Of a DNA stretch of 64,000 bases, positions 7,474 to 16,149 are shown one piece after another (the stretch's first letter is position 1; each line of letters opens with the position of its first letter). Below the pieces are notes generated by a model. That model was given only the letters and a program-made list of their open reading frames with translations, did not search any database and was not told where the DNA came from. Source of the DNA: Micromonospora antibiotica (GTDB lineage Bacteria > Actinomycetota > Actinomycetes > Mycobacteriales > Micromonosporaceae); the NCBI RefSeq assembly GCF_017599305.1, contig NZ_JAGFWR010000010.1:1-64000 (forward strand), in the 5' to 3' direction. The translations under genes were made by a program, and so were the position numbers.

Positions 7474-7874
7474 GCCTGCTTGGTCTCCCAGAAAATCTTG
7501 GAGATCTCGTCGATCTTCTGGAGCAGCTCGTCGGCCTTGGCCGGGTCGGTCGCACCCTTGGCGCCGGCCGCGCCGGCCGCCTTGGTGGCCTCGTTGAACA
7601 GCTGGTGCAGGTGCGGGTACTTCTCGAAGTGCGGCGGCTTGAAGTAGTCGGTCCACAGCACCCACAGGTGGTGCTTGACCAGGTCCGCGCGCTGCTCCTT
7701 GATCAGGATCGCCCGGGTGCGGAACTCCGGGTCGGTGTTCGCCTGGTACTTCTCGCAGATCATTTTGACCGACTCGGCCTCGATCCGGGCCTGCGCCGGG
7801 TCGTACACGCCGCACGGCAGGTCGCAGTGCGCGCTGGCGGTCACACGGGGTGAAAGGATGCGGGCAAGTCGCAT
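7470..7874 (-). CDS. sodN: Nickel superoxide dismutase
   Basis: NiSOD converts superoxide to peroxide and oxygen. The 134-residue precursor carries a 15-residue leader ending VTASA, then the mature N-terminus HCDLPCGVYDP. The nickel hook ligands are His16 (His1 of the mature enzyme), C17 (Cys2) and C21 (Cys6). The rest is the helical bundle of the family (KYPHLHQLFNEA). ATG 7874 follows GGAGGACC. The leader must be removed to form the nickel site, which is the role of SodX, encoded divergently at 7959. In Streptomyces sodN is induced by nickel through the Fur-family regulator Nur; no clear Nur box was found. It heads an operon with GNAT and RsbW-like genes. Confidence 0.96.
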   Translation of the reverse strand: MRLARILSPRVTASAHCDLPCGVYDPAQARIEAESVKMICEKYQANTDPEFRTRAILIKEQRADLVKHHLWVLWTDYFKPPHFEKYPHLHQLFNEATKAAGAAGAKGATDPAKADELLQKIDEISKIFWETKQA

Positions 7875-7958
7875 CAGGGTCCTCCATGGGATGTTTGCGA
7901 TGATCCGAGCCGACACTACTCCTGAGCACGTCCCCGGCAGGGGCGGAGGGGAAACCTC

Positions 7959-8309
7959 GTGACGGTCGACGGGTCCGGTTCCCCCCCACGGCTGTCCGCC
8001 CCGCTCACCGCCGTGGGCGTGACCGGGCCGTCCATGTCGCCGACCCTGCGCCACGGCGACGCCGTCCTGGTCCGGCGGGGCGGTCGGCCGGTCCGCCCCG
8101 GTGACGTGGTGGTGGCCGTCTTCCGGAGCCGCCCGGAACTGCTGGTGGTCAAGCGTGCCGTCCGCCCCCAGGAGGGCGGCTGGTGGTTGCACGGTGACAA
8201 CGCGCTGGTCACCGACGACTCCCGGGCGTACGGGGTGGCCGACGTGCTGGGCCGGGTGGTGCTGCGCTACTGGCCCCGCCCCGGCCGGCTGGCGACCACG
8301 CCGATATGA
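7959..8309 (+). CDS. sodX: NiSOD maturation protease SodX
   Basis: This 116-residue S26-type peptidase resembles a signal peptidase without the membrane anchor, and processes the SodN leader in the cytoplasm. The catalytic serine is S25 in TGPSMSPTLRHGD, the general-base lysine is K65 in LLVVKRAV, and the LHGDNALVTDDSR block follows. GTG 7959 sits after GGAGGGG at 7944-7950. The gene diverges from sodN across 84 bp, a common pairing in actinomycetes. Confidence 0.92.
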   Translation: MTVDGSGSPPRLSAPLTAVGVTGPSMSPTLRHGDAVLVRRGGRPVRPGDVVVAVFRSRPELLVVKRAVRPQEGGWWLHGDNALVTDDSRAYGVADVLGRVVLRYWPRPGRLATTPI

Positions 8310-8341
8310 CCCTCCTCACAACCCGGTACGGGTCGGCTGAC

Positions 8342-8347
8342 TATGCT
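8342..8347 (+). promoter_or_regulatory. Probable -10 element of the malic enzyme gene
   Basis: TATGCT fits the TANNNT consensus and would start transcription near 8354, giving a leader of about 100 nt before ATG 8457. No convincing -35 was seen. Confidence 0.4.
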
Positions 8348-8456
8348 CGGGAGGTGCCCGGGTGACCCCCGTACCGCGTACCGCGTGTCGCCGCTCCGCC
8401 TCACCTCGCGCCCTCGCGCCGGCCGCTCCGTCTGCTCGACAGATCCTGGAGTCACC

Positions 8457-9635
8457 ATGTCTGCGTCCACCGTGGATCCCGCTGATCCCGTCTTTCTGCT
8501 GCACCGGGGCGGCAAGCTCGCCGTCGCCCCGACGGTCCCGCTGAGCACCCGCGAGGACCTCTCCCTGGCGTACACCCCGGGGGTGGCCCGGGTGTGCGAG
8601 GCGATCGCCGCCGACCCGGCCCTGGCCGACGACTACACCTGGGTGTCGCACACCGTCGCGGTGGTCACCGACGGCTCCGCCGTCCTCGGGCTCGGCAACA
8701 TCGGCGCACGTGCCTCGTTGCCGGTGATGGAGGGCAAGGCGGTGCTGTTCAAGCAGTTCGCCGACGTCGACGCGGTGCCGATCTGCCTGGACACCCAGGA
8801 CGTCGACGAGATCGTGGCGACGGTGCGGGCCCTCGCCCCGTCGTTCGGCGGGATCAACCTGGAGGACATCAGCGCCCCACGCTGCTTCGAGGTGGAACGG
8901 CGGCTCGACGAGATGCTGCCCATCCCGGTCTTCCACGACGACCAGCACGGCACCGCGATCGTCGTGCTGGCGGCGCTGCGCAACGCGGCGACCCTGCTGC
9001 ACCGCAAGCTCGGCGACCTGCGGGTGACGGTCAGCGGGGCCGGTGCCGCCGGGATCGCGGTCACCCACATGCTGGTCGCCGGGGGAGTGGACCCCGCACG
9101 GGTGGTGGTCTGCGACTCCCGGGGCGTCATCGGGCCGCACCGTACCGACCTGACCGCGACCAAGGCGCACCTCGCCGAGACCACCAACGCCGAGGGCCGC
9201 CGGGGGGACGTCGCCGAGGCGCTGCGCGGCGCGGACGTGCTGATCGGCGTCTCCGGCGGGCGGATCGCCGAGGCGGCGGTCGCCGGGATGGCCCCGGGCG
9301 GCATCGTCTTCGCGCTGGCCAACCCGACCCCCGAGGTCGACCCGGAGGTGGCCGCCCGGCACGCGGCGGTGGTCGCCACCGGGCGCAGCGACTACCCCAA
9401 CCAGATCAACAACGTGCTCGCCTTCCCGGGGGTCTTCCGGGGCGCGCTGGACGCGCGGGCCACCCGGATCACCGACGGGATGAAGGTGGCCGCCGCCGAC
9501 GCGATCGCCGGGGTGGTCGACGGGTCGCTCAGCGCGGACGCCATCGTGCCGTCGCCGCTCGACCCCCGGGTCGCCCCGGCCGTGGCGGCGGCGGTCGCCG
9601 AGGCGGCCCGCCACGACGGGGTCGCCCGCGTCTGA
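8457..9635 (+). CDS. NAD(P)-dependent malic enzyme, short form
   Basis: Malic enzyme decarboxylates malate to pyruvate, linking the TCA cycle with pyruvate and NAD(P)H supply. The 392-residue length matches the short bacterial form without the phosphotransacetylase-like tail. Visible hallmarks are the N-terminal LAYTPGVARVC, the substrate block VFHDDQHGTAIV, the Rossmann motif VSGAGAAGIA and the C-terminal SDYPNQINNVLAFPGVFRGALD. ATG 8457 is preceded by TGGAG. The longer open frame from 8343 is upstream leader. A strong hairpin at 9682-9706 ends the unit. Cofactor preference cannot be read reliably. Confidence 0.92.
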   Translation: MSASTVDPADPVFLLHRGGKLAVAPTVPLSTREDLSLAYTPGVARVCEAIAADPALADDYTWVSHTVAVVTDGSAVLGLGNIGARASLPVMEGKAVLFKQFADVDAVPICLDTQDVDEIVATVRALAPSFGGINLEDISAPRCFEVERRLDEMLPIPVFHDDQHGTAIVVLAALRNAATLLHRKLGDLRVTVSGAGAAGIAVTHMLVAGGVDPARVVVCDSRGVIGPHRTDLTATKAHLAETTNAEGRRGDVAEALRGADVLIGVSGGRIAEAAVAGMAPGGIVFALANPTPEVDPEVAARHAAVVATGRSDYPNQINNVLAFPGVFRGALDARATRITDGMKVAAADAIAGVVDGSLSADAIVPSPLDPRVAPAVAAAVAEAARHDGVARV

Positions 9636-9681
9636 ACCGACCGGTCGCGTGCCGCACGACGCGCCCCCGAGCAGGTGTGGA

Positions 9682-9706
9682 GGGTCCGGGCCGACGGCCC
9701 GGACCC
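9682..9706 (+). terminator. Strong hairpin terminator after malic enzyme
   Basis: GGGTCCGGGCC (9682-9692) and GGCCCGGACCC (9696-9706) form a perfect 11-bp stem with a 3-nt loop, without a U-tract, as is usual in this GC range. Confidence 0.8.
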
Positions 9707-9742
9707 TTCATGAACGATCGTTACGCTGTTACGGTGCGGATC
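9707..9742 (+). promoter_or_regulatory. Leaderless promoter with palindromic operator
   Basis: TACGGT (9730-9735) is a -10 candidate seven bases before ATG 9743. A perfect palindrome AACGATCGTT (9713-9722) lies upstream of it, in the spacer after a weak -35 (TTCATG, 9707-9712). This arrangement would suit a TetR- or MarR-type repressor. Confidence 0.45.
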
Positions 9743-10696
9743 ATGCGTGCCGCCTATGCCTCCCGGTTCGACGCCGACAACCCGCTCACCGCGCTCACCG
9801 TCGGTGACCGTCCCGAGCCCGCCCACCCGGCCGACGACTGGGTGACGGTGCAGGTGCGGGCCAGCTCGCTCAACCACCACGACCTGTGGTCGCTACAGGG
9901 CGTGGGGCTCGCCGACGGTCAACTGCCGATGATCCTCGGCTGCGACGCGGCCGGCACCGACCCGGACGGCAACGAGGTGGTCATCTACCCGGTGCTGCCC
10001 ACCCCCGGCGACCCGCGCGGGGTCTCCATCCTCTCCGAGCACTACCAGGGCACCCTCGCCGAGCGGGTGGCCGTACCCCGGATGAACCTGCTGCCGCTGC
10101 CGGCGGGCCTGTCGGCGACCGACGCGGCCTGCCTGCCGACCGCCTGGCTCACCGCCTGGCGGATGCTCACCACCCGGGGCCGGATCGCCGACGGCGAGGC
10201 GGTGCTGGTGCAGGGGGCCGGCGGGGGCGTCGCCACCGCGGCGGTCGCGCTCGGCCTGGCGCTCGGCAAGCGGGTGTACGCCACCAGCCGCGACGCCGCC
10301 AAGCGGGAACGCGTCGCCGCGCTGGGGGCGACCGCGGTGGAGCCCGGTGCCCGGCTGCCGGAGCGGGTCGACGTGGTCATCGAGACGGTCGGTGCGGCCA
10401 CCTTCGACCACTCGTTGAAGTCGGCCGCTCCGATGGCCCGGATCGTGGTCGCCGGCGCGACCTCCGGCCACCTGCCGCCGGTGAACCTGCGCCGGGTCTT
10501 CGCCATGCAGCTGGAGATCCTCGGCACCTCCATGGGCACCCCGGACGAGCTGACCGAGCTGCTCGCCTTCTGCGCCGAACACGAGGTGCGCCCGGTGGTG
10601 GACAGCGTGGTCCCGTTCAGCCGGGTGGCCGACGCCTTCGCCCGGCTGCGCTCCGGCGAGGTCTTCGGCAAGGTCGTCGTCGACCACACCGCCTGA
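9743..10696 (+). CDS. Quinone-oxidoreductase-like MDR dehydrogenase
   Basis: This 317-residue medium-chain dehydrogenase/reductase has the GroES-like N-terminal domain and a nucleotide-binding domain with VQGAGGGVATAAVALGLALG near residue 155. The cysteine/histidine set that binds structural and catalytic zinc in alcohol dehydrogenases is not evident, so a zinc-free NADPH:quinone or enoyl reductase is likely. ATG 9743 is chosen from the -10 spacing; an ATG at 9710 would begin within the terminator region. No Shine-Dalgarno is present. Substrate unknown. Confidence 0.8.
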   Translation: MRAAYASRFDADNPLTALTVGDRPEPAHPADDWVTVQVRASSLNHHDLWSLQGVGLADGQLPMILGCDAAGTDPDGNEVVIYPVLPTPGDPRGVSILSEHYQGTLAERVAVPRMNLLPLPAGLSATDAACLPTAWLTAWRMLTTRGRIADGEAVLVQGAGGGVATAAVALGLALGKRVYATSRDAAKRERVAALGATAVEPGARLPERVDVVIETVGAATFDHSLKSAAPMARIVVAGATSGHLPPVNLRRVFAMQLEILGTSMGTPDELTELLAFCAEHEVRPVVDSVVPFSRVADAFARLRSGEVFGKVVVDHTA

Positions 10697-10732
10697 CCGC
10701 CCGGCGGTGTCGGGCGGCCCGTGGGGCCGGCC

Positions 10733-10750
10733 GCCGGTCGGGCGACCGGC
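10733..10750. terminator. Hairpin between convergent genes
   Basis: GCCGGTC (10733-10739) pairs with GACCGGC (10744-10750). It sits between the oxidoreductase and the hydrolase lipoprotein genes, which converge, and could act for both strands. Confidence 0.45.
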
Positions 10751-10754
10751 GCGG

Positions 10755-11717
10755 TCAGAGGCGGTCGTCGAGGACGGCGACGTCGCCCCGGGCCGCCGAG
10801 GCGGGAAGTCGACCCTTGGCGGCCTCGTCGCCGTAGAGGGACCAGCGGAGGAACTCGATCGTGGTGTCGGCGACCACCCGCAGGGCCGGGCCGTCACCGA
10901 GCAGCGCCCGACCATGGTCACCCCGGGGCAGGCTGAGCATCGCCTTGGGCCAGGGCACCGCGTCGTAGACGGCCTTGCCGGCGGCGTAGTCGACCACCTC
11001 GTCGGCCTCGCCGTGCACGAAGAGCTGCGGGGCGGCGGCCCCGGCGAAGGCGGTGCCCACGCCCAGCCCCGTCCCGGCGAGCACCACCCCGGCCTTGAGC
11101 CGCTCGTCACGGCCGGTGGTGAACAGACCGATGGTGGTCACCCCACCGGCCGAGTGGCCGGCCGCGCCCACCCGGTCGGTGGCGAGCCGGCCGCGCAGCG
11201 GGTCACCGGCCTTCACGTCCAGGGCCAGCACCTTGTCCAGCACGTACGACACGTCGGCGGGCTGGTTGAGCACGTCGAGGACACTGCCGTCGGTGCCCTT
11301 GCCGGTGTGCGGGAAGGTCGGCGCGGCCACCACGAAACCGGCCGCCGCCCAGCGGGTCAGCAGCACCTGGTAGTCGACCGGCCGCCCGTCCAGGCCGTGG
11401 CTGAACGCCACCACCGGGAACCGTCCGGTCGCCGCCGTCGCGTCGCGCCGGGCCGCCTCGCCGGCAGTGCCCCGGGCCGGATACCACAGGGTCACCGGCA
11501 GCGGGCGGTCGCCGCCCCGGTTGAGCTTGAGCTGTCGTACGCCGACCGCGAACGCCTCGGCCGGCGCGGTGCCGGCGGGGACGCGCGGTGCCGGCGCACT
11601 GGTCTTCGGCGGTTCCGGTGGGGCGACGGCGCGGTCGGGGGCCTGCGTCGAGCAGCCGGCCAGGCCGGCGGCGAGCAGCGCGGCGGTCAGCAGGACCGGG
11701 ATGCGGCGACGGGACAT
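10755..11717 (-). CDS. Secreted lipoprotein alpha/beta hydrolase
   Basis: The 320-residue protein has a lipoprotein signal peptide (MSRRR, hydrophobic core, then lipobox LAGC with lipid-modified C22), so it is anchored outside the membrane. The hydrolase fold shows the nucleophile in GHSAGG, an acid in HGEADEVVD and a histidine in PRGDHGRA. It resembles the PAF-acetylhydrolase/PETase-like group, so an ester of unknown nature is the likely substrate. CACAAT (plus 11725-11730) is seven bases before ATG 11717, suggesting its own leaderless transcript. It is a paralogue of the gene just upstream. Confidence 0.82.
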   Translation of the reverse strand: MSRRRIPVLLTAALLAAGLAGCSTQAPDRAVAPPEPPKTSAPAPRVPAGTAPAEAFAVGVRQLKLNRGGDRPLPVTLWYPARGTAGEAARRDATAATGRFPVVAFSHGLDGRPVDYQVLLTRWAAAGFVVAAPTFPHTGKGTDGSVLDVLNQPADVSYVLDKVLALDVKAGDPLRGRLATDRVGAAGHSAGGVTTIGLFTTGRDERLKAGVVLAGTGLGVGTAFAGAAAPQLFVHGEADEVVDYAAGKAVYDAVPWPKAMLSLPRGDHGRALLGDGPALRVVADTTIEFLRWSLYGDEAAKGRLPASAARGDVAVLDDRL

Positions 11718-12700
11718 GAACCCGATTGTGCCTCGCCCGCCGGGCCACCCGACCGGCTACGCCCGCCCCGGCGGGACGGTCGGCCCGCCGACCCGCCCCG
11801 GCCCCGGCCGGTCAGGGCCCACCGGTCGTCGAGGGTGGTGACGCCGGGACGGGCGGTGCCGGTACGCAGCCGGCGGCCGGCGTCCCGGTCGTCGTAGAGG
11901 GTCCACCGGAGGAAGTCGGTGGTGGCGGCGAGGACCTCGGCGAAGCCGGGGCGGCCCGGGGTCAGGTATTCGCCGTGGCCCTGCCCGAGCACGCTGAGGA
12001 ACCCCTTCGGGCCGGTCGCCCGCCGGTAACCGGCCTGACCGACGGTCAACGGCACCACCGGGTCGGCGGTGCCGTGCACGAAGAGCAGCGGGGCGGCCGG
12101 CCCGGCGAAGGCACCGGCCAGCCCGCCCCCGGCGATGATCACACCGGAGCGCAGCCGGGCCGGGTGACCGGAGGTGAACATGCCGGCGGTGGTGAAGCCG
12201 CCCGCCGAGTGGCCGGTCGCGGCGAACCGGCCGACGTCCAGGTGCCCGGCCAGCGGGTCACCGGCACGGGCGTCCAGCCGGACCAGGTGCCGGATCACCC
12301 GCCAGGCGTCGGCGGGCTGGTTGCGGACGTCGGCGCGGCTGAACCGGGCCGCCCACCGGTTGGTGTTCGGGTAGGTCGGCGCGGCCACCACGAAACCGGC
12401 GGCGGCCCACCGGGTGGCCAGCGCGGCGTGCAGCTCGGGCAGGCTGCGCAGGCCGTGGCTGTGCACCACCACCGGGAACCGGCCCGGGGCGACCCGGCCC
12501 CGCTCGGTCGGGTACCACAGCGTCACCGGCAGCGGGCGCGGCCCGGACGGGTCGACGGTGAGGGTGCGGACCGCGACCGGCAGGGCCTGCTCCGGGGCGT
12601 GCCGGGCCGGCGGTGGCGGTGCATCGGTGGCGGCGGTGGCCGGGCCGCAACCGGCGAGCAACGCGGCCAGCACCACGGCGCACAGCCGCCTCACCCCCAT
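11687..12700 (-). CDS. Secreted lipoprotein alpha/beta hydrolase, paralogue with run-on C-terminus
   Basis: This 337-residue paralogue shares the layout of the downstream protein: lipobox LLAGC, a PLPVTLWYP strand, the nucleophile in GHSAGGF, acid in HGTADPVV and histidine in GQGHGEY. The homology ends at TTLDDRW, matching VAVLDDRL at the very end of its partner. Here the frame continues for about 45 Arg/Gly/Ser-rich residues and overlaps the start of the downstream gene by 31 nt. A single-base shift near 11835 would meet a TGA almost at once, so a recent frameshift is possible. ATG 12700 has TACCGT (plus 12707-12712) six bases upstream: probably leaderless. Confidence 0.8.
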   Translation of the reverse strand: MGVRRLCAVVLAALLAGCGPATAATDAPPPPARHAPEQALPVAVRTLTVDPSGPRPLPVTLWYPTERGRVAPGRFPVVVHSHGLRSLPELHAALATRWAAAGFVVAAPTYPNTNRWAARFSRADVRNQPADAWRVIRHLVRLDARAGDPLAGHLDVGRFAATGHSAGGFTTAGMFTSGHPARLRSGVIIAGGGLAGAFAGPAAPLLFVHGTADPVVPLTVGQAGYRRATGPKGFLSVLGQGHGEYLTPGRPGFAEVLAATTDFLRWTLYDDRDAGRRLRTGTARPGVTTLDDRWALTGRGRGGSAGRPSRRGGRSRSGGPAGEAQSGSCPVAASRSC

Positions 12701-12788
12701 GCCTGCACGGTAGGTGGTCGGTGGCCCGGTCCGGCCCCGCCGTCCGGACCGATGGTGGTCACCACCCCGGTCGGTCGGCCTCCACCGC

Positions 12789-13910
12789 TCAGCCCGCCTC
12801 CGCCAGCACCGCCCGGGTCTGCCGGGCGATCTCCCGCTCCTCGTCGGTGCCGACCACGCAGACGCTGACCTGCGCGCCGGCCGGGGAGATCACCCGGTCG
12901 CCGGTGCCGGTGTTGCGGTCGGGGTCGACGGCGATGCCGAGCCGCGCCAGCCCGGCCAGCGCGGCGGCCCGCACCTCGGGGGAGTGCTCGCCCACCCCGG
13001 CGGTGAAGGTGATCGCGTCCGCCCCGCCCAGCAGCGCGTGGTACGCCCCGACGTAGCCGGTGATCCGCCGGCAGTAGACGTCGAAGGCGAGGACCGCGGC
13101 GGGATCTCCGGCGGCCCGACGGGACTGCACCTCCCGCATGTCGTTGGCCCCGGTCAGCCCGAGCAGCCCGCTGCGGTGGTTGAGCAGGTCGTCGATCTCG
13201 TCGACCCCCATCCCGCCCTCCCGGCGCAGGTGGAAGATCACCGTCGGGTCGAGGTCCCCGCTGCGGGTGCCCATCACCAACCCTTCCAGCGGGGACATCC
13301 CCATCGAGGTGGCCACGCTGCGTCCGCCGTCCACCGCGCAGGCGCTCGCCCCGTTGCCCAGGTGCAGGCTGATCGTGCGCAGCCGGTCGTACGGCCGGTC
13401 GAGCAGCTCGGCGGTGCGCCGCGACACGTACGCGTGGGAGGTGCCGTGGAAGCCGTACCGGCGGATGTCGTGGCGGCGGGCGGTGTCCAGGTCGATGGCG
13501 TACGTGGCGGCGGACTCGGGCAGGGTGTGGTGGAAGGCGGTGTCGAAGACCGCCGCCTGGGCGACGTCCGGCAGCAGTTCCCGGGTGACCTCGATGCCGG
13601 CCAGGTTGGCCGGGTTGTGCAGCGGTGCCAGCGGCACCAGCTCCCCGATCGCGGCGACGACCGCGTCGTCGATCCGCACCGGCGCGCTGAACCGTCGGCC
13701 GCCGTGCACCACCCGGTGCCCCACCGCGGTCAGCCCGGTCAGGTCGAGCCGGCCGAGGATGTCCCGGACGGCGGTGGCGTGGTCGGGCGGCCCGCCGCCC
13801 GGCTCGCCGATCCGCTCCACGGTGCCGGAGTCGACGGTCGACTCCCCGGCGTAGAGCCGGTACTTCACCGACGACGACCCGCAGTTGAGCACCAGCACCC
13901 GGTCGGTCAC
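12789..13910 (-). CDS. ackA: Acetate kinase
   Basis: Acetate kinase interconverts acetyl phosphate and ADP with acetate and ATP. The 373-residue protein begins with the ASKHA phosphate loop LVLNCGSSSVKYRLY, followed by VGHRVVHGG, the catalytic FDTAFH, RRYGFHGTSH and the LHLGNGAS block, and ends with the GVGEHSPEVR region. GTG 13910 overlaps the pta stop by four bases. With Pta it forms the acetate overflow and assimilation pair. Confidence 0.96.
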   Translation of the reverse strand: MTDRVLVLNCGSSSVKYRLYAGESTVDSGTVERIGEPGGGPPDHATAVRDILGRLDLTGLTAVGHRVVHGGRRFSAPVRIDDAVVAAIGELVPLAPLHNPANLAGIEVTRELLPDVAQAAVFDTAFHHTLPESAATYAIDLDTARRHDIRRYGFHGTSHAYVSRRTAELLDRPYDRLRTISLHLGNGASACAVDGGRSVATSMGMSPLEGLVMGTRSGDLDPTVIFHLRREGGMGVDEIDDLLNHRSGLLGLTGANDMREVQSRRAAGDPAAVLAFDVYCRRITGYVGAYHALLGGADAITFTAGVGEHSPEVRAAALAGLARLGIAVDPDRNTGTGDRVISPAGAQVSVCVVGTDEEREIARQTRAVLAEAG

Positions 13911-15982
13911 GACCCCTCCTCCGACGATCCGGCCGCCTGGATGGCGGTGATCGCCACCGTGTTGACGATGTCGGCGACCTTCGCGCCCCGGGACAGGTCG
14001 TTGACCGGCCGGCGCAGGCCCTGCATCACCGGCCCGACGGCCACCGCCCCCGCCGACCGCTGCACCGCCTTGTACGTGTTGTTGCCGGTGTTGAGGTCCG
14101 GGAAGACGAACACGGTGGCCCGCCCGGCGACCGTGCTCTGGGGCAGCTTCGTCGCCGCGACCTGCGGGTCGATCGCCGCGTCGTACTGGATGGGCCCCTC
14201 GACCAGCAGGTCGGGCCGGCGCTCGCGGACCAGCCTGGTGGCGGCGGCGACCTTCTCCACGTCGGCCCCCGCGCCGGAGTCCCCGGTCGAGTAGGACAGC
14301 ATCGCCACCCGGGGCTCGATGTCGAACCGGGCCGCCGTGTCGGCCGAGGAGATGGCGATGTCGGCGAGCTGGGCGGCGTCCGGGTCGGGGTTGACCGCGC
14401 AGTCGCCGTAGACCAGCACCCGGTCGGCGAGCAGCATGAAGAACACGCTCGACGCCACCGAGACACCCGGCACGGTGCGGATGATCTCGAAGGCGGGACG
14501 GATGGTGGCGGCCGTGGTGTGGGTGGCCCCGGAGACCATCCCGTCGGCGTGCCCGGTGGCCACCATCATGGTGCCGAAGTAGTTGGGTTGGGCCACGATG
14601 TCGTGGGCCAGTTCGGCGGTGACGCCCCGGTGGGCGCGCAGCTGCGCGTACCGGGTGGCGAACTCGTCCCGCCAGGCGCTGCCGGCCGGGTCGACCACCT
14701 CCGCGCCGGTCAGGTCGATGCCCAGCTCGCGGGTGCGGCGGGCCACGTCGTCGGGGCGGCCGAGCAGGGTCAGGTCGGCCACCCCCCGGCGGAGCAGGAT
14801 CTCGGTGGCCCGCAGAATGCGCTCGTCGGAGCCCTCCGGCAGCACCAACCGGCGACGGTCGGCGCGGGCCCGGTCGATCAGGTCGTACTCGAACATCAGC
14901 GGGGTGACCCGCGCGGAGCGGGTCACCCGCAGCCGGCGGGCCAGGTCGACGGTGTCGACGTGGCGCTCGAACGCGCCGAGCGCGGCCTCCACCTTGCGCG
15001 GGTTGGCCGGGCCGGGCCGGCCCTCGATGTGACTGGACGCCTCGACCGTGTCGTAGCTGTCGCTGGTCACCGAGAGCACGGCGAAGCCGGTGTTGAGCCG
15101 TTCGACCAGGCGCATCACCCGGGGGTCGGGCTGCTCGCCGAGGGTGAGCACCACCCCGGCCAGCGAGACCTGCCCGGCGACGTGCGCGGTGGCCGCCGCG
15201 ACCAGCAGGTCGGCCCGGTCGCCCGGGGTGATCACCAGGGCGCCCTCGGTGAGGTGGTCGAGCAGGGTCGGCACGTGCGCCGCGCCGACCACGTAGTCGA
15301 GCACGTCCCGGCCGAGGGCGGCGGCGTCCCCGGCCAGCAGGGTGGCGTCGAGCGCCGCCGCCACCTCGGCCACCGTCGGCGCCGACACGCTCGGCTCCTC
15401 GGGGATGGCGTACGCGGGGACCGGCAGCTCCGGCAGGGTCAGCGCCCCGGTCACCCGGTTGGCGATCACCGCCAGCACCGTCGCGCCCAGGTCGGCCAGA
15501 TCGTGGTACGCCCCGCGTGCCGCCGCCGTGACCGCCTCCGGCTGCTGCCCGAAGCCGTCCACCACGGGCACCACCACGCTGCCGAACTCGGTGGCCAACC
15601 GGGCGTTGAAGGCCAGTTCGCGGGGCCCGGCGGTGTCCCCGCCGTCGGCGAAGTCGCTGCCCACCACGATCACCGCCGGGCAGCGTCGTTCCACCGCCCG
15701 GTACCGCTCGACGAGCCGGGAGATCAGCTCCTCCCGCCGACCGTCGGCGACCAGGGCCGACGCCTCGGCGTACGTGGTGCCGGTCAGTTCGTCGTCGGGC
15801 AGGTCGATCCGGTAGCGGTCGTGCAGCAGGGCGAGGATCGGGTCGGGGCCGGCGTCGGAGACCAGCGGCCGGAACACCCCGATCCGTTCGACCTGCCGGG
15901 AGAGGAGTTCCGCGAGGCCGAGGGCGATGGTCGACTTGCCGCCGCCGGACCCCACGCTGGTCAGGTAGACGCTGCGGGCCAC
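13907..15982 (-). CDS. pta: Phosphate acetyltransferase, long form
   Basis: Pta interconverts acetyl-CoA and acetyl phosphate. The 691-residue protein is the long three-domain form: an N-terminal P-loop domain (SVGSGGGKST, K16), a central DRTGG-type domain, and the C-terminal catalytic PTA domain with VLPEGSDERILRA near residue 375 and SYSTGDSGAGADVEKV near residue 570. GTG 15982 has TAGGGT (plus 15989-15994) six bases upstream and no Shine-Dalgarno, so the pta-ackA mRNA is probably leaderless. The N-terminal domains are regulatory in characterised long Pta enzymes. Confidence 0.95.
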   Translation of the reverse strand: MARSVYLTSVGSGGGKSTIALGLAELLSRQVERIGVFRPLVSDAGPDPILALLHDRYRIDLPDDELTGTTYAEASALVADGRREELISRLVERYRAVERRCPAVIVVGSDFADGGDTAGPRELAFNARLATEFGSVVVPVVDGFGQQPEAVTAAARGAYHDLADLGATVLAVIANRVTGALTLPELPVPAYAIPEEPSVSAPTVAEVAAALDATLLAGDAAALGRDVLDYVVGAAHVPTLLDHLTEGALVITPGDRADLLVAAATAHVAGQVSLAGVVLTLGEQPDPRVMRLVERLNTGFAVLSVTSDSYDTVEASSHIEGRPGPANPRKVEAALGAFERHVDTVDLARRLRVTRSARVTPLMFEYDLIDRARADRRRLVLPEGSDERILRATEILLRRGVADLTLLGRPDDVARRTRELGIDLTGAEVVDPAGSAWRDEFATRYAQLRAHRGVTAELAHDIVAQPNYFGTMMVATGHADGMVSGATHTTAATIRPAFEIIRTVPGVSVASSVFFMLLADRVLVYGDCAVNPDPDAAQLADIAISSADTAARFDIEPRVAMLSYSTGDSGAGADVEKVAAATRLVRERRPDLLVEGPIQYDAAIDPQVAATKLPQSTVAGRATVFVFPDLNTGNNTYKAVQRSAGAVAVGPVMQGLRRPVNDLSRGAKVADIVNTVAITAIQAAGSSEEGS

Positions 15983-15988
15983 GCCCCC

Positions 15989-15994
15989 ACCCTA
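15989..15994 (-). promoter_or_regulatory. Leaderless -10 element of pta-ackA
   Basis: On the minus strand TAGGGT is followed by six bases and then the pta GTG at 15982. This fits TANNNT with a start site at the initiation codon. Confidence 0.55.
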
Positions 15995-16135
15995 GGAGAT
16001 CACGTCGTCCGCCGCCCGGGACCTTCGTCCCGTACCGGTGCCGCCAAGCGGTGCCGGCCGGTGCCCGCCAGCGGCCGTCGGTGCGACCCGAGTCTCATTC
16101 GTGGGACGCGCTAGGAGCTGAGTGATCCTCGTGCC

Positions 16136-16141
16136 TAGACT
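16136..16141 (+). promoter_or_regulatory. Leaderless -10 element of the MatA-like gene
   Basis: TAGACT lies eight bases before ATG 16150 and there is no Shine-Dalgarno, which suggests transcription starting at the initiation codon. Confidence 0.5.
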
Positions 16142-16149
16142 CGCATCCC

